DNA of 64,000 nt, from positions 1,011,036 to 1,075,035 of the forward strand of contig CAXAMN010014113.1 in assembly GCA_963970005.1 (NCBI GenBank), in the 5' to 3' direction. This DNA comes from Durusdinium trenchii. Taxonomy: Eukaryota > Sar > Dinophyceae > Suessiales > Symbiodiniaceae. How positions within the stretch are numbered: the stretch's first letter is position 1; every line of letters begins with the position of its first letter. A model generated the notes under the pieces. That model was given only the letters and a program-made list of their open reading frames with translations. It ran no database searches and had not been told where the DNA came from. Shown one piece after another: positions 17,008 to 28,839 of the stretch. The translations under genes and the position numbers were made by a program.

Positions 17008-19108
17008 CATGTCACATATGTTGTCGTGAGGCAGGCTCAAAATTATTGTGAAGGCCATGTAAATCATTCCTCCTTTTTCACCCCAGCCATGGGTACACGG
17101 GTCATGACAGGTCTATTTAACGGTCTTGGTGAACACGGTCTTATCCCTAAGACTTAGCTACACAGATCTGCCCTTACGCAGAGTACACGAGTACATCCCG
17201 AGTACCCTCATCCCTCATCCCTTCTGTCACATCTCCCAACATCTCTCGGAAAGGAAGTCCTTCTCCAAATCACTCCATGTGAATATATACATATGGCATG
17301 GTAGGGCACTCTCTGACTCAGTCTCTGACTCACTGGACACCGGGTCGGTGTCCATGGTCTCAGGTCGAGCCATCAAAAGGTCGGTCTCATCACATCCCCA
17401 ATGACAACGACTCACCTCCACCTCTCTCCTTTCGCTCGCCACTCCTCTCCGAGCTCGCTCGCCACGACTCTCCGAGCACCGAGCTTCGGTTCCGGTTCGC
17501 GTCGGTTCCGCGGTTCGCGTCGGTCGCCCCGCGTTCCACAGGCTGGCGCTCTTCGGCACTTGGGCCGTGACCTTCGTGGGTGACCTGGCGCTGAGACGAG
17601 ACGGTCGACCATGATCGGCTGAGAGCCCTAAGCGGTGAAAGAGACCTTCTGTGAAGAAGGTGTTCCTGTCGGTCCCTTATAGGTCGTGGGCTGGGGCGAA
17701 ACCAGCCCGGGTGACCACATGTTCAGGTGCTGGTAGAGATGTTTGATGTGTTTGAGATGAGTTTGGTTGGACATGAGTCTTCTTGAGGAGCTTCTTTGAT
17801 TTTTGGACAAAGTCATGTGACGAGGTGCCTTTGGAATTGATATTCACCCGACAGGTAGAACGACCCATGTCACTGGATTTGTTGGTTCTGGGGCTGATGT
17901 CTAAAGGTGCCCCAAATCTTCCGGGCAGCCTCGTAATTTGGGAAAGTACCCTGTCACGAACTGGTTGACAACCGTACCACGCATATTAAAAAAGGTATAA
18001 TAAGAATTTCATTTTGTGCATTCAAGCATTGCCATGTCCCAGGTTTGCTTAAAAGATGCTTTATCACTCCGGGTGGCGTTGTGATTGGCACGTCAAAGAG
18101 CTGTTGATCAACATGAGCGCTGGAAAGACATGTTTGGGGAGGGTTTCTGTTTTGAACCACAGACATGACTGTTTGTAGTTTGTATGTAGTTTTAGTTGCA
18201 GCAATCTAAGAGGAGTGTAGAAGACACACATTCCTGTGGTCCTTAAAGCAAGTTCAAGACTTCGCAGATTCTATGTGGTTCAAGACTTGTGGTAACTTGT
18301 GGTTCTTCACCGTTCGCATGGGCGTAGACAGAGCAAGCTCGGTTTGGTACTTCCCAGTGGTAGGAAGTGGAGACCAAACTCTCCGAGGCCCGGTGGCAGC
18401 CCCTTCCTTCGTCAACAAAGAAGGTATGGGTAGAGCAAGGGCAGAGCATCAAACAGACACTAGTACAGACACTTGTGACCCTCCCTACTACCCTGGTACG
18501 TGACATTGACCTAGTTTTGCTTTATATAGGTAATGTGTTATTTTCACTATGGGTGAATGACACTGTGAATGACCTACCCTGGGAATATGTGTTTTTTCAC
18601 CCCTGCGATGAGGGTCCAAGTTCATTCAATGTACCAACTTCCCCTGTGACGAGGTCTTGGAGCTCCGCGACCTCAGCGAGAAATTAAGACCAAGGCTGTT
18701 GTCTCTCTTCTTGAGAGCTGAAGGGTGAAGGCGAAAAGACAGCAAGACCAAGCAATTTTGGAGACAATGTTGCACCAGTGGGTTTGAATATGTTTGGATG
18801 ATACACGGTTGTTGAGCCTTAGTAGAGCCATAGCCATATAGCCATATAGCTATAAGGCTCATCTAGCTTGAACCGGGTGTCTTCCAAATAGCAAGTGGGT
18901 GTTTGATTTGGAATAGAACCTTGTTGTCAAGTTTCTTGCTGGCTCCGTTAAAAGCATGTAACACAGCCATGTAGTTTATTTGGTCCTGCTTGGGAGCAAA
19001 GAGCTCTAAGAATGAGGCAACATCCACATACGCCTGATACACTCAAGACTGACCTATATATACAGTCATGGAACTTCAAGAATTTAGATTTCTTCGTAGT
19101 GGGCAGCC

Positions 19109-19258
19109 ATGCCAGCGTGGAGATATGATGATGATGGAGACGTTACGTGTGAAGAGTCTGCAGAGACCATCTCCTTCCTCACAACCACGAACATAATCCA
19201 CCGCTTCTGGCGCCACAGCCAAGCACCACTATTTCAAAAGTTTTGCGCCACATTTTGA
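19109..19258 (+). CDS. Small ORF of unknown function (49 aa)
   Basis: ATG at 19109 opens a 49-codon frame with balanced composition (MPAWRYDDDGDV, then TNIIHRFWRHSQAP), ending at TGA 19256-19258. It lies inside the 18851-20920 element. A minus-strand frame over 19229-19480 (EKYLANSVKYELDLLKLQ) and a plus-strand frame over 19294-19500 look comparably coding. It is therefore unclear which strand, if any, is used. Confidence 0.2.
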   Translation: MPAWRYDDDGDVTCEESAETISFLTTTNIIHRFWRHSQAPLFQKFCATF

Positions 19259-19728
19259 TAGAGCTTTCGCTTCAAGATTTTTAACGCACTTGGATGGAGA
19301 ACGTGGACCTGTTGGAGCTGCAAAAAGAAAGGCTTGACTTTGACCGGGACGTTGCAACTTCAATAGGTCCAACTCGTACTTCACACTATTTGCCAGATAT
19401 TTCTCGACCCTCTGCGGAGTCATGTGTTGATGTCGGTCTGTGCGGCCTCGAGGATTGCCTGAGCCAGCTGGAAGCACCAACCACTGGGCTTATATGCTGA
19501 TTGCTCAATATGCCCAGCTTGGACGTGAAACTTTCTCGGTTTGACATTTACCTTGTATTGGTGCTCAGGAGCGGAGGCTCAACGATCTTGGATTGGAAGA
19601 TTATAATTGGAGCAGTCGGATCCAAACACCTGAAGCTTGTAGGTGCAATGTGCGCCCGAAGCTTCAGTGCCTTGCGCTCGGCCAAGCTCGATCAATGGGG
19701 CCTTGCAGGAATGAATGAGTTGGAGACG

Positions 19729-20190
19729 GAAAACCCGTCACAATTTTGCCAGCCAAATTGATTTGGCCGGGAAAACCCGTCACGTTTCAGACCGGGGCCC
19801 CAGCCCCAAAATGTGATGGTTTTTTTTGAAAAACCCGTCGCAATTAAATAAGGAAAACGAAAACCCGTCAAACTTTCCAGCTCATCCCCAACTTCAAAAA
19901 GTGATGGGTTTTTCCAAAACCTATGGAATTGTGATGGGTTTTTAAAAAAACCATCGCTTTTCTGGGGCCAGCCGAGCTTCCAGATTGTGATGGGTTTTCT
20001 GAGCAAAACCACTCAGCCAAATGGATTTGGCCACCAAAAATGTGATGGGTTTTTTAAAAAACCCGTCGCAATTTGACCAGCCAAATCCATTTGGCCGGGA
20101 AAACCCGTCACAATTTGACTAGCCAAATCCATTTGGCCAGGAAAACCCGTCAAAATATAGCCAGCCAAATCTTTTTGGCCAGGAAAACCT
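19729..20190. repeat. Array of AAAACCCGTC motifs in both orientations
   Basis: About seven forward copies of AAAACCCGTC and about five reverse copies of GTGATGGGTTTT alternate within 460 bp. Copies in the right half are followed by GCCAGCCAAATCCATTTGGCC, itself nearly palindromic. Several adjacent copies are head to head and could form hairpins, for example around 20041-20070. Confidence 0.75.
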
Positions 20191-20967
20191 CGAACACTTG
20201 GTATACCTAGAGGGTCCATCCGCTTTGCACTTGGAGTAATGAGGTGTTGCAAGACCTGTTTGGCATAAAGGACTTGTCGCAATTTTACTGTTAAATTGTG
20301 TTGGTTCAGTAAGGACACCTCAGTTTCCAACAAAGACCAAAGCAGAAGGGCCGGGGCGTTGAGCTGGGTGCGCTTAACCTTGGTAGGCTATTTGACTGCC
20401 AGCTAGCTGGCAGCCGGTGTGCCCGTTTACTGGCAGCCACAACCTGTTTGAGTTTGTGGTGTGTGCTTCTTGAAGCTTTGAGCTTCTGGAGGGCCTTAGG
20501 ACGAGGTGAGAGTTGTTCGAGTAAAACGGTCGCGTCCGTTGAAGGTTGCCTTGAAGCTTCGTGATTCTTAGAGCCGCGGCTTGTTGAGGCGATGTGGTAG
20601 CGGGGGACTATATCGCGTCACATGGACGATCAAAGTGAAAAAATAGCATAAGCGAAGATTCAACCTTTTGACCTGCTGGCTTGGTTGCAATGTGCGCATG
20701 GAGCCTGGTAATTGAACTTGGTGCTATTTGCTATCATTATGGTTTTGAATGGGATGCCACGTGATGCGTGCAAGTGCTGATTGTTTGCAAATTGCAGCAA
20801 ATTCTGCGAGTCCGTGGAAAAAGCTGCCAGCATGTGCTTTGGAGTTTACCGGACGGGTAGAAATTTGGACACCCACTCGCTATTTGGAGGACACCCGGTT
20901 CAGGCTAGATGAGCCTTATATTAATTATACTTACTTGTTGAATTCTTTCTTCGGAATCATGCATTCA

Positions 20968-21049
20968 TACCCAGACACTCCATGTATGCCATATATGCTT
21001 ACATTGGGGTGGTGCCAGAGGGGATCAATGAGACGGCAGTCCAAACACT
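20968..21049. mobile_element. Degenerate ACCCAGACAC-type MITE copy
   Basis: The left end matches other copies for about 45 bp, through the CATGTATGCC arm and the TTGGGGTGGT loop. The right end retains only a GGCAGTCC...AACAC-like tail. The right arm is therefore deleted or diverged. Confidence 0.5.
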
Positions 21050-21941
21050 ATAGCAGCCGTCCCATTCTTTGGTCGTGTCGCGTTTGCGACCCGATAGAAT
21101 CACTCCCTCATTGGTGTCATCCTCTTTACTTCATTCGTTCCTCACCCCCAGAACCTCCGCCCTCACCGAGCTTGGGGGCGTCCAGGACAAGGAGTTTGGT
21201 GGTTGTGGAGTGGTCTCACCAGTGGAACAAAAAGGAGTGAAAAACCTGTACTCATGGGTGACCACTCCTCATGAGTGAAAACCTAAAAAACCTCATGGGT
21301 GAGCACCTGAAAAAAACCACAGAAACACGCCCAACTACCTTGGGCAGCCGGTCGACCGGTGCCGCGCAGATCGGAGAGCCGAACTATGGAGCCGCCAACC
21401 CATGGAGCCAACCCATGGAGCCTGGTGTTTGGGGCTTCATCGAGATCTTATGGCTTCCAAGCGAATTTGAGACCTACTCCGTCGGTATGAACCCGCCGTC
21501 CAGCTTGGAGGTTTAGTGAGTGGCTCCGTCATTCAGTCATACTCTCCATCCATTGGCTAGGTAGATAGGGCGGTGAAGGCACGGGTCGTTTAGTAGGAGG
21601 GTGAGGATCAGGATGTAAGACAAATGTTCCGAGCCAGAGACAAAGGTTGTGACCAGGGCTGATAGCGCTGGTTGTTTGGGTTGTTCATTTGCCTTAGACA
21701 AGATGGGGCACATCAGTCAAGGGGAAACAAAAGTATTACCCACTCCTCACATGTGTCACTGGTTCTTCTTCAGCAGGACTTGGGTTGCAGTGGGCCCTTC
21801 TGTAGGGCAGTAATTACTCAACCCTTTGTACCCACTGGTTGCCGTGAAGTATCACAACGCACGACGAAAACAACCTCTTATGACCAGTTTAGATTGACTT
21901 GGTAAGAGTTACTAGACCCTCCCTGAAATACTCATGGACTT

Positions 21942-21974
21942 GGAAAATGGTCCCCTTTGGGGGGACCATTTTCC
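21942..21974. repeat. Perfect 14-bp hairpin
   Basis: GGAAAATGGTCCCC (21942-21955) pairs exactly with 21961-21974 across a 5-nt loop. There is no U tract or gene context to suggest a terminator. It may be a small foldback remnant. Confidence 0.7.
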
Positions 21975-22087
21975 TCTACAAACAACGGGGTGCACTCCAC
22001 TTCCATGATTATTCCAGGGAGTGCAAATCCTTTGTGTCTCTAGTGCTTGACCGACAGATAGAGACCATTGACAGACAGACAGACCAT

Positions 22088-22217
22088 TGACCGCGTCTAC
22101 CGATGTCTACGCTTTTTGCTGCACCAGGCCGTGGCGAATGTTGACATCAAGCTTCCCAATCCGGTCTTGGCTGATGCCAAGGTTGCAGTGGATCGTTTGG
22201 TTGGCTTGCGGTGGATG
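22088..22217 (+). CDS. Exon-like island of unknown gene
   Basis: The frame reads DRVYRCLRFLLHQAVANVD and continues with protein-like composition for about 45 residues. It runs into GTGAGA at 22218, a good 5' splice donor. The left border is uncertain, with a GACAG acceptor possible near 22083. Family unrecognised. Confidence 0.25.
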
Positions 22218-25200
22218 GTGAGAGGTGATTTGGGAGTTGGGAGGTGGTCCTCCTGATTTTGCTTAAGGGGACTTTTAACTTCCCTGTGGGTGAATCCACT
22301 TCTGGGGAATGTGTTGAAAATTCAGCACCGCGGTGCTTAGGTAAGCAAATGGAAGTGCCCAAAGGCCACAAGAAATGTGAAACTCCAGCAACGCAGGCCT
22401 AGTTGGGAGGTGTCCTGATCCCTAAGTTACGATGTGGCACTCCTCTGGGGTTTTGGGTATTCCAGGGGTGCTTAGTACTTGCGAAAATGAGTGGATGGAT
22501 TGAAATCTCACATGGAAGTGGAGTTCCCCCCTGTTTGCTCTTCAAATTTCATGGTCTTCCGAAAAGAAACAAACAGTTGGCCATGCCATCCACATAACCA
22601 TGGAACGTTCCAGGGAGATCCAGGGAGTGTGATTCCGATTCCCACGGCCCCATCCGGAGTCCCAAGTCAGCGTGGTGGCTTGGTGTTCGTCATGTGACAC
22701 TGTGAAGTCGACCACATTCGACGGCACCGATTTGATCAAGGGGAGGATAGATGAAAATAGATCTGATCGGTCCTTTGTTTAGGTTTTGACCTCGAGTCAC
22801 CCTGAATCCAGAATCATTCACTGCAAAAGGTGTGATTCTTTCCATGTTCACCTCCTCCGTCCAGGGATTCACCATGTTCTATCCTTCACCGCATCTATGT
22901 CAGTTTGCCCTTCCCGTGTGCAGTCATGTACTCCTACAATGTCTCGTTTCCAAGAGAGCCTCGTGTCCCTTTGACTTGGGCTTCGGCTAAAAAAGGTCGA
23001 CCCGAGATCAGCCATCCGTCCCATCCCAAAACTCCGAGTTGATTCAGCGAAAAAAACAAAAAGAAAGGACCTTGGTGGGGTCATGGTGCAGTTTCACTGC
23101 TTTGCTGCATACTTTCGTCCTTCGTCCCCAGCGAAGCCGGAGTTCTTTTCAAGTCTCTTGAGGTGTTTCCAAATCCAAACGATCCATGATCCATGCAAGT
23201 AAATAATATGACAACCAAACCAAACCACCTCAAACCACCAGTCATGGGGCGGCGATAGGACTGCGCCACCATGGATCATCTGGGGGAAATCCAAGGATCA
23301 TCTGGGTTTCTCCTTGTCAATCCTGGAGCCCAAAGGTCGCAGATGAGCCTCACGTGAACTCGATTTTGGTGATAAGAACGTCCCCCGCATCTCTTGAGAG
23401 ACTCTGATGTTGGGGGGGGCAAAGGTCATGAAAAAGACCCACTACCTACAGGAAACAATGGTAGAACACCAGGAGGTCGATGTCCCAGGTGTCGGATCCT
23501 TAGGTGTTCTTGTTGAGAGGGTTCGGTTTTTTTTCAACCGAGACGACCCACCAGAAATGGCTCTGATAAGACCCTCCTCAAAAGGAGATCTTAAATGTAA
23601 GTGGTGGCATGAACAATATTGAACCAAAATTTGGCGTGTCATGTTGAGTGTGTCCAAATACCATCAAGTTAGTGACCTGCAGTCCTACTGCTGCCATACC
23701 TGCAGTCCTGAACTTTTTCTTGTCCTGACTGAATACCTACAGTTAGAGATGTCAAAGATGTTTGGCTAACTTCAGGAGAAAAAACAACATTTGGGCATGG
23801 TTTCTTCGCGCCCGCGCCCAACATTTTGATCGGGACTTCATCCTTCTTTGGGTCAAGAGAGAAGGCATGAAGGAACTGATATAGCAACAGAGCTCTTGAT
23901 TTGCTTCAAACAGCCACGGTGGCTTAAATGGTGGCATGGCCTACCAAAGCCTACGAACACGATCAGTGATGGTGTAACTTCCTAAGAAATAACTTATGTG
24001 AGAATCCAGAAGTCCACATGATTCTAATGATTCTATTTCTTCACATGTTTACCTATCTACAAAACGACTTTATCCAGTTGAGGATGGTTGTTATCCCAAA
24101 TACTCCCAGTGTCGCAGTTTCACCCCACACAACCTCCGCCAGAAAACGCCTCCGCCACCCACCGCCATGGCGTGACCGCCGACCGCCTGCATTGACGCCT
24201 CTCCGCCTCCTCGGACCGCTGCGCGGTGACCGGTGCTTTGGACCGAAGAAGTCCCGGTCCGGCGGACTTAAATGGGGTTCGGAGGCATGGGATGGGAGCA
24301 AATGAACAGAGAGCGCGTCACTTGGAGGGCACTCCCAGAAGTGATCGTAACTTGGAACTACCGTGTGTACTAAAAGAAACAGGAACACACTGTATTAGTA
24401 TAGATGATGACATCTCCTCGTGAAACAGGCGAAAAAATGCTCAAGATTCTCCAACCAGGTGTCGCAAAGGGGTAGTTTGTAGTCGTCCCTATGTGAGTGG
24501 ATAATGGGCACCCCTATCCTCCAAGTTCGGCACCCCTTCGTGACTGCTGGAATATATTGACCTCATTTCCGGACACCGCAGGGCTGATTTGGGCATAAGA
24601 TTCCTACTGGCAACATCAAGGATCCTGAGTTGACCATATTCCCAAACTGGTGCTGGAGGGTGTTTGAGATGTTTCAAGAGGTTTTGGTCCTATGCCCTGT
24701 TTGTACCAGTTGCCTCGGAAGGTGGGGAAGCAGCTCCGTCGTTTTGTCGTGCTGTCGGATGCCAGACATTCGGAACGAATTCACAGGTTGGATGTTCGGA
24801 TGTTCTTGGCCTCCCAAACTTTGACCTGTTGTGTATCAAACGGTACCAACAGCCAGGATGCATGTGATTCTTTTCACCTGTTGCGCCGACTGAAGATGTA
24901 CATCCAAGCTAAGATAGTGAGACTTGAACAACACTGGCTGCTTCTTTGAGCTTCCTGTCAAGAGCCTAAAGCAGCCATGATTGTTTGGTTGAAACCACCC
25001 ACCAGAGGTCATGCTGAGTCCGAATTTACCCAAGCAGAGGTCGTCATTCTCTCGTTCAACGAAGCACTCCTGTCACGTCACTTCTTCTTTTACAAGAACT
25101 CCGTGGCATCCCTAGGTTTTTTAGACTCATTCGAATACATTCGAATTAAATTCTTATAGAGATGGCCTCCAACCATCTCCAACCTACAAGCGATGGCCTC

Positions 25201-25951
25201 CAACCTAATAGCGATGGCCTCTATCCTTTTTCGAAGGTATTTGCTGATGAACCAGGGAGTTGATTTACAGTCAGAGGTTTGTCCTTTGACCGGATCTGGC
25301 GGAGGTTACCATGGATCTGGCAGCCCTCGCAGCGGGCGGGGTTGGGAGCCTCTTTGGCTGCTCGGCATGGTCGGAGTCAGAGTTTACTTTGTTTATGGAG
25401 CGGTGCAGATGATGCGGGTATCTACTCCTCCAACATTCTCCTCCCCCTGCTATTTTGTTGTTCGAGCATCCTCCCCCCTACCATTTTGATTTATGTAGCT
25501 CATATCCTGACCCTCCAACAAAATGGTAGGTTGATCTCCACGGGAGTCCATGTGTCAAGCTCGCTCCCGAGCCATTGTGCATCTAAACCGTGCCATTTGC
25601 CTCCCGACCTCACAGCAGTTCCGTCCCGGCGTGTGGTGGTTCGATGTTCTCGGTTGTTAATCCACCTTGCACTGGAGAGCAAGTTTGACGAATTCATTAG
25701 TGGAGGTGGATGGGAGGCTATATGGGAGGTTTGTTGTTGAAATGCGGGGGTCCGCACGAAAACTTTTGGAAACTGTGGGTTCAGCAAGTTCGGGTCTGAC
25801 ATTGGCCGTTTTGGGCAATTGAAACGTCTATGACCTTGTTTGGACGAAGATGATGAACAGATGAAGTTCAACAGATGATGACCCCGTCCAAGATGATGAA
25901 CAGATGAACAGCTTGGCCTTGTTTTTCTTGGAAGGGGAGGACGAAGCTGTT

Positions 25952-25987
25952 CGGGTCCGACGTCGGGTCCGACGTCGGGTCCGACGT
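25952..25987. repeat. 12-bp tandem repeat, three exact copies
   Basis: CGGGTCCGACGT is repeated three times without change. It is a local slippage product. Confidence 0.8.
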
Positions 25988-26136
25988 CTTCCACTTGCCC
26001 CCGGAACCCGTTCGAAGGGCTTCGAACGGAACCCGTTTAGGCCATGTACCAGGACCCTCCAACAGGTCTCCTTTGGAGGCGAAAATGCAGGCTTAAACGT
26101 CGCAGGTGGTGACCTGTTGGAGGGTGCTGGTAGGGA

Positions 26137-26247
26137 TCCGTTTTCGTACCGAACCTCAGGTCCGGTGAGGACGGAGACACTGAGACATGACTGGTGCCAT
26201 TCCTCGGCTCCAGTCGTACCGAACCTGAGGTTCGCTACGAAAACGGA
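26137..26247. mobile_element. Inverted-repeat element (111 bp)
   Basis: The arms 26137-26165 and 26219-26247 (29 bp each, starting TCCGTTTTCGTA) are complementary with about two mismatches. They enclose 53 bp. It is a MITE- or foldback-like element with no ORF. Confidence 0.6.
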
Positions 26248-27197
26248 ATATATAGGGAACATCTCTCAAAATGCCGTTCTTTTGTTCCTTTTTTCCATGT
26301 ATCCTGCCCTGCCACCAACCGGGGCGATCTGAGGCTACAACCGTGAGAACTATTTCTTTGATGGCAAGCATCTCGGCGCACCGGGCCGGGTTCGGTCCGG
26401 TTTGTCCGGTTGGCGTGAAGTGATATGGGAGGTTAGTTTCTGCTTGTTAACACATCACACACACCTCTAGATTGATCAGTGAGAACTGTGATGAGAACTG
26501 GGTATTTTTTGCTTCGACCGTTTATGTTGCGACTGCTATTCTGTTGTGACTCACCATTTCTGAAAAGGTCGCATCGCTTGCACTGCTGTGTTTTCTCGGT
26601 GCCACCTGCGACGTGAGCCTTGACTGACCAGACATCATGAATTGGCTGGAGGCCACAAAGTTGTTCTGGGGGGATTCATATATGCAGATACAATGTCTTT
26701 ATATGTCTTCATGATTCACTGATTATTTATGATTATTAATGGATATTTGGTGCAAGGATTTAGACTATATTAGGGGTAAGTCGCCCTATCTATTCCCTGG
26801 CAAGGAGTTAGAGGGTAGTCACCCTTAAAGGTTTGGTCGTGGTCTTGAGCCGTTTTGCCGCACTCGGGATCGCAACGCTCAGGCAGCGGATCAAGCGAAT
26901 CTACCAAGGTTGGGCCTGTTGAGGGTGGAATCCATAGCTGAAACTTCAAGTCAACATGGATGGTGAGGCGAGGATGACAAATGGCCATGTGCATTCTTTC
27001 CCCCTGCGCCTGCGCAGGGTCCAATTCCACATGGGAATTGGAGAATTACCCGACGTCACCAAAGTCGAAGCAGGGTGATTCGAGCGGATGTGTTTGTTTT
27101 GCTCCGAGAAGAGGGGAAAGACCCCACGCTCCAACTTCGGCCGCTGTGGTCTATCCTCTATCCCGCCAGACTCAGCGGGGTATTTTTGAGAGGCCAG

Positions 27198-27302
27198 ACC
27201 ATGCGAGTGAAGCAGTTCGAGCTCTTTCGAGAAGATATCCGAGACTTGATGAATCTCACGGTGGCCAAGATGGACAACTACTTGATAGCCACTTGTCCCG
27301 AG
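27198..27302 (+). CDS. Exon-like island, possible dinoflagellate membrane-protein family
   Basis: After AG at 27196-27197 the frame reads MRVKQFELFREDIRDLMNLT then VAKMDNYLIATCPE, ending at GAG with GT following (27303-27304). The REDIRDL...MDNYL pattern resembles an uncharacterised multi-spanning protein family that I associate with dinoflagellates. That is recollection, not a search. No hydrophobic segments lie in this short piece. It may be one exon or a fragment. Confidence 0.4.
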
Positions 27303-27366
27303 GTCTACGTCTTAAAATCAGGGCCTGGCAAAGAAATAGAATCTACAAACTAACTACTACCATCTT

Positions 27367-27447
27367 CCAGCACCACCCAAAGGATGGTTAATAGACCCCC
27401 CTGAAGATGTATTTTCCCTCTAACAACCACCCTTTGGGTGGTACTGG
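27367..27447. mobile_element. Inverted-repeat element (81 bp)
   Basis: CCAGCACCACCCAAAGG at the left pairs with the complement of CCAGTACCACCCAAAGG at the right, ending 27447. Pairing runs about 22 bp with a few mismatches. A C-rich, T-rich loop of about 30 bp separates the arms. It is MITE-like, lies just downstream of the 27198 exon-like island, and could sit in an intron. Confidence 0.55.
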
Positions 27448-28673
27448 TCCTACCCAATCAATCCTTTGTTTTAAGAATCATGTACGGCCGGACGAGACTC
27501 GGAAACATGCGTCGAACGCTGTTCGCCTCACCTGCCGGGCCCACTCGTGCCAAGGTGAATACCATCCAGGCGAGGTCCTGCAGGGCCAAGGGTCAAGCAG
27601 GGGGGATGGAGTTTGTCGCAAAAGTGATCTCTAAGACTTGAAGGACATGTAGGAATGCAAGAGGGCTCAAGTCTCCTACATGTCGGGTGTGCAGTCCGTG
27701 TGCAGTCCGGGCCACTGCCATTGCCCGAAGCTCTACTCAAACTTTGAGGACAGAAGACATAGTTGCATGATGTTGCATGATGTTGCATGCATTACACACA
27801 CTAAGTGCAGCGTGTTTCGGCATGTGAGGGTATTTGGATGTATTTGGTAGGTACCAGACACACAACGGCCACCTTTCTCGGCTTTAACTGGGACCCAGAT
27901 CAGATCGGAACCCCGCACTGAAACTCACCTCACCTCTCACCGTTCACCTCTCGGCAGATTGGCTTGGTGGTGGTGCTCTTTACTGAGGGTCGGCCGAAGC
28001 CGGGCGACGCCCCGCCGTGGCTCTTGTTCCTGTCGCGGGCCGGAAGGAGGGGGTATGGAAGGGAAGTGGCCGGAAGGAGGCGCAACGAAAGGGAAGAACG
28101 TTTTAGGGCGGTGTGCTTTAATGGCGGGGAGCAAAGCAAATTGTTAAAGTCTCTAGAGTGCCCGTGGCATGGCACAAGACTGGTAGATACTTCAAAATGA
28201 GTGGATGTCCCGTGGTGTAGTGAGGAGTTTCTTGTAATTAATGCACAGATGTCTATCATTATGCCTTCATGTTTTGCAATGATTTTGCAATGGCATAGGA
28301 GCGTTGCATTTATATGCGGGCATGCTCCAAACCCTGGCGAAGAAAAGAGGATTAATGATACCCTTTGACACGGCTCCAACACATTGGAAAACTCACAAAT
28401 CTGAGGAGGCAACAGCCGCACAGAATAAATTTTGACCGTACCGCCGTACCTCATGTATAATTGGTGAATGATGACTGATATGATTTTGCTTCTCAAATAG
28501 ATCACAAGAAGATGCACTCGGGAGCTTCTAGCCAAGAAGCGACGTTGACAGAACTGATCAATGTGCAAAGAACTTGACAGAGTTGTCGATTCGGAGAAAC
28601 TGTAGATCGAGGATTGGCATGGACAACAGCTCTGTTGACCAACCGATGCGTTGTTTGAACACTTGTTTTCTAG

Positions 28674-28839
28674 GAATGCAGTGACCTGGACAAGTGGATG
28701 GCACACCACAAGATGAAGCTGGATGGCGGACAAGGCCATCACTTGCACCAGCTGAATGAAGTGATGAGCATCAAGTTCATCAATAAAAAGGCATCGGAGC
28801 AAGCAGAAAAGGAGCAGAGCAGACAAGGACGCAGAGGAG
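28674..28839 (+). CDS. Exon-like island with canonical splice borders
   Basis: A pyrimidine-rich TTGTTTTCTAG ends at 28673. The following 166 nt are open in one frame: ECSDLDKWMAHHKMKLDGGQ, then a Glu/Lys/Gln-rich tail ending GRRG. The segment stops at GTAAGA (28840). The polar, partly helical sequence looks like a true internal exon. A compatible downstream frame begins near 28912 and stays open to a TGA near 29080. The antisense 306-codon frame over this region is Leu/Ser rich and less plausible. Family unrecognised. Confidence 0.45.

Larger units (their letters stand above)
12283..18850. other. Intron-like or intergenic stretch
   Basis: No complete gene can be supported. It holds one minus-strand exon-like island (13318-13497) and copies of the ACCCAGACAC-type element at 15917-15946 and 16916-17007. 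GC-rich low-complexity sequence lies at about 17400-17600. A minus-strand frame at about 17677-17868 is Ser/Thr/His rich and may or may not be coding. Confidence 0.5.
18851..20920. mobile_element. Non-autonomous TIR DNA element (about 2.07 kb)
   Basis: The inverted terminal repeats (18851 to about 18903 and about 20869 to 20920) match at roughly 48 of 51 positions and begin TATAAGGCTCATCTAGC. If TA is the target duplication, the element proper starts TAAGGCTC and ends GAGCCTTA. No transposase-like frame was seen inside. It contains an unusual array of inverted AAAACCCGTC motifs (19729-20190) and a possible short coding segment near 19109-19480. The superfamily is undetermined. Confidence 0.6.
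20921..27197. other. Intron-like or intergenic stretch
   Basis: No complete gene is visible. It contains the degenerate MITE copy at 20968-21049, a perfect 14-bp hairpin at 21942-21974 and an exon-like frame at 22088-22217. Further features are a 12-bp tandem triplicate (25952-25987) and an inverted-repeat element at 26137-26247. The remainder shows only short chance frames. Confidence 0.5.

Noticed and set aside
19729..20190. CRISPR-like array
   Set aside because: Motifs occur in both orientations with irregular spacing inside a TIR element, and the DNA is eukaryotic. There are no cas genes.
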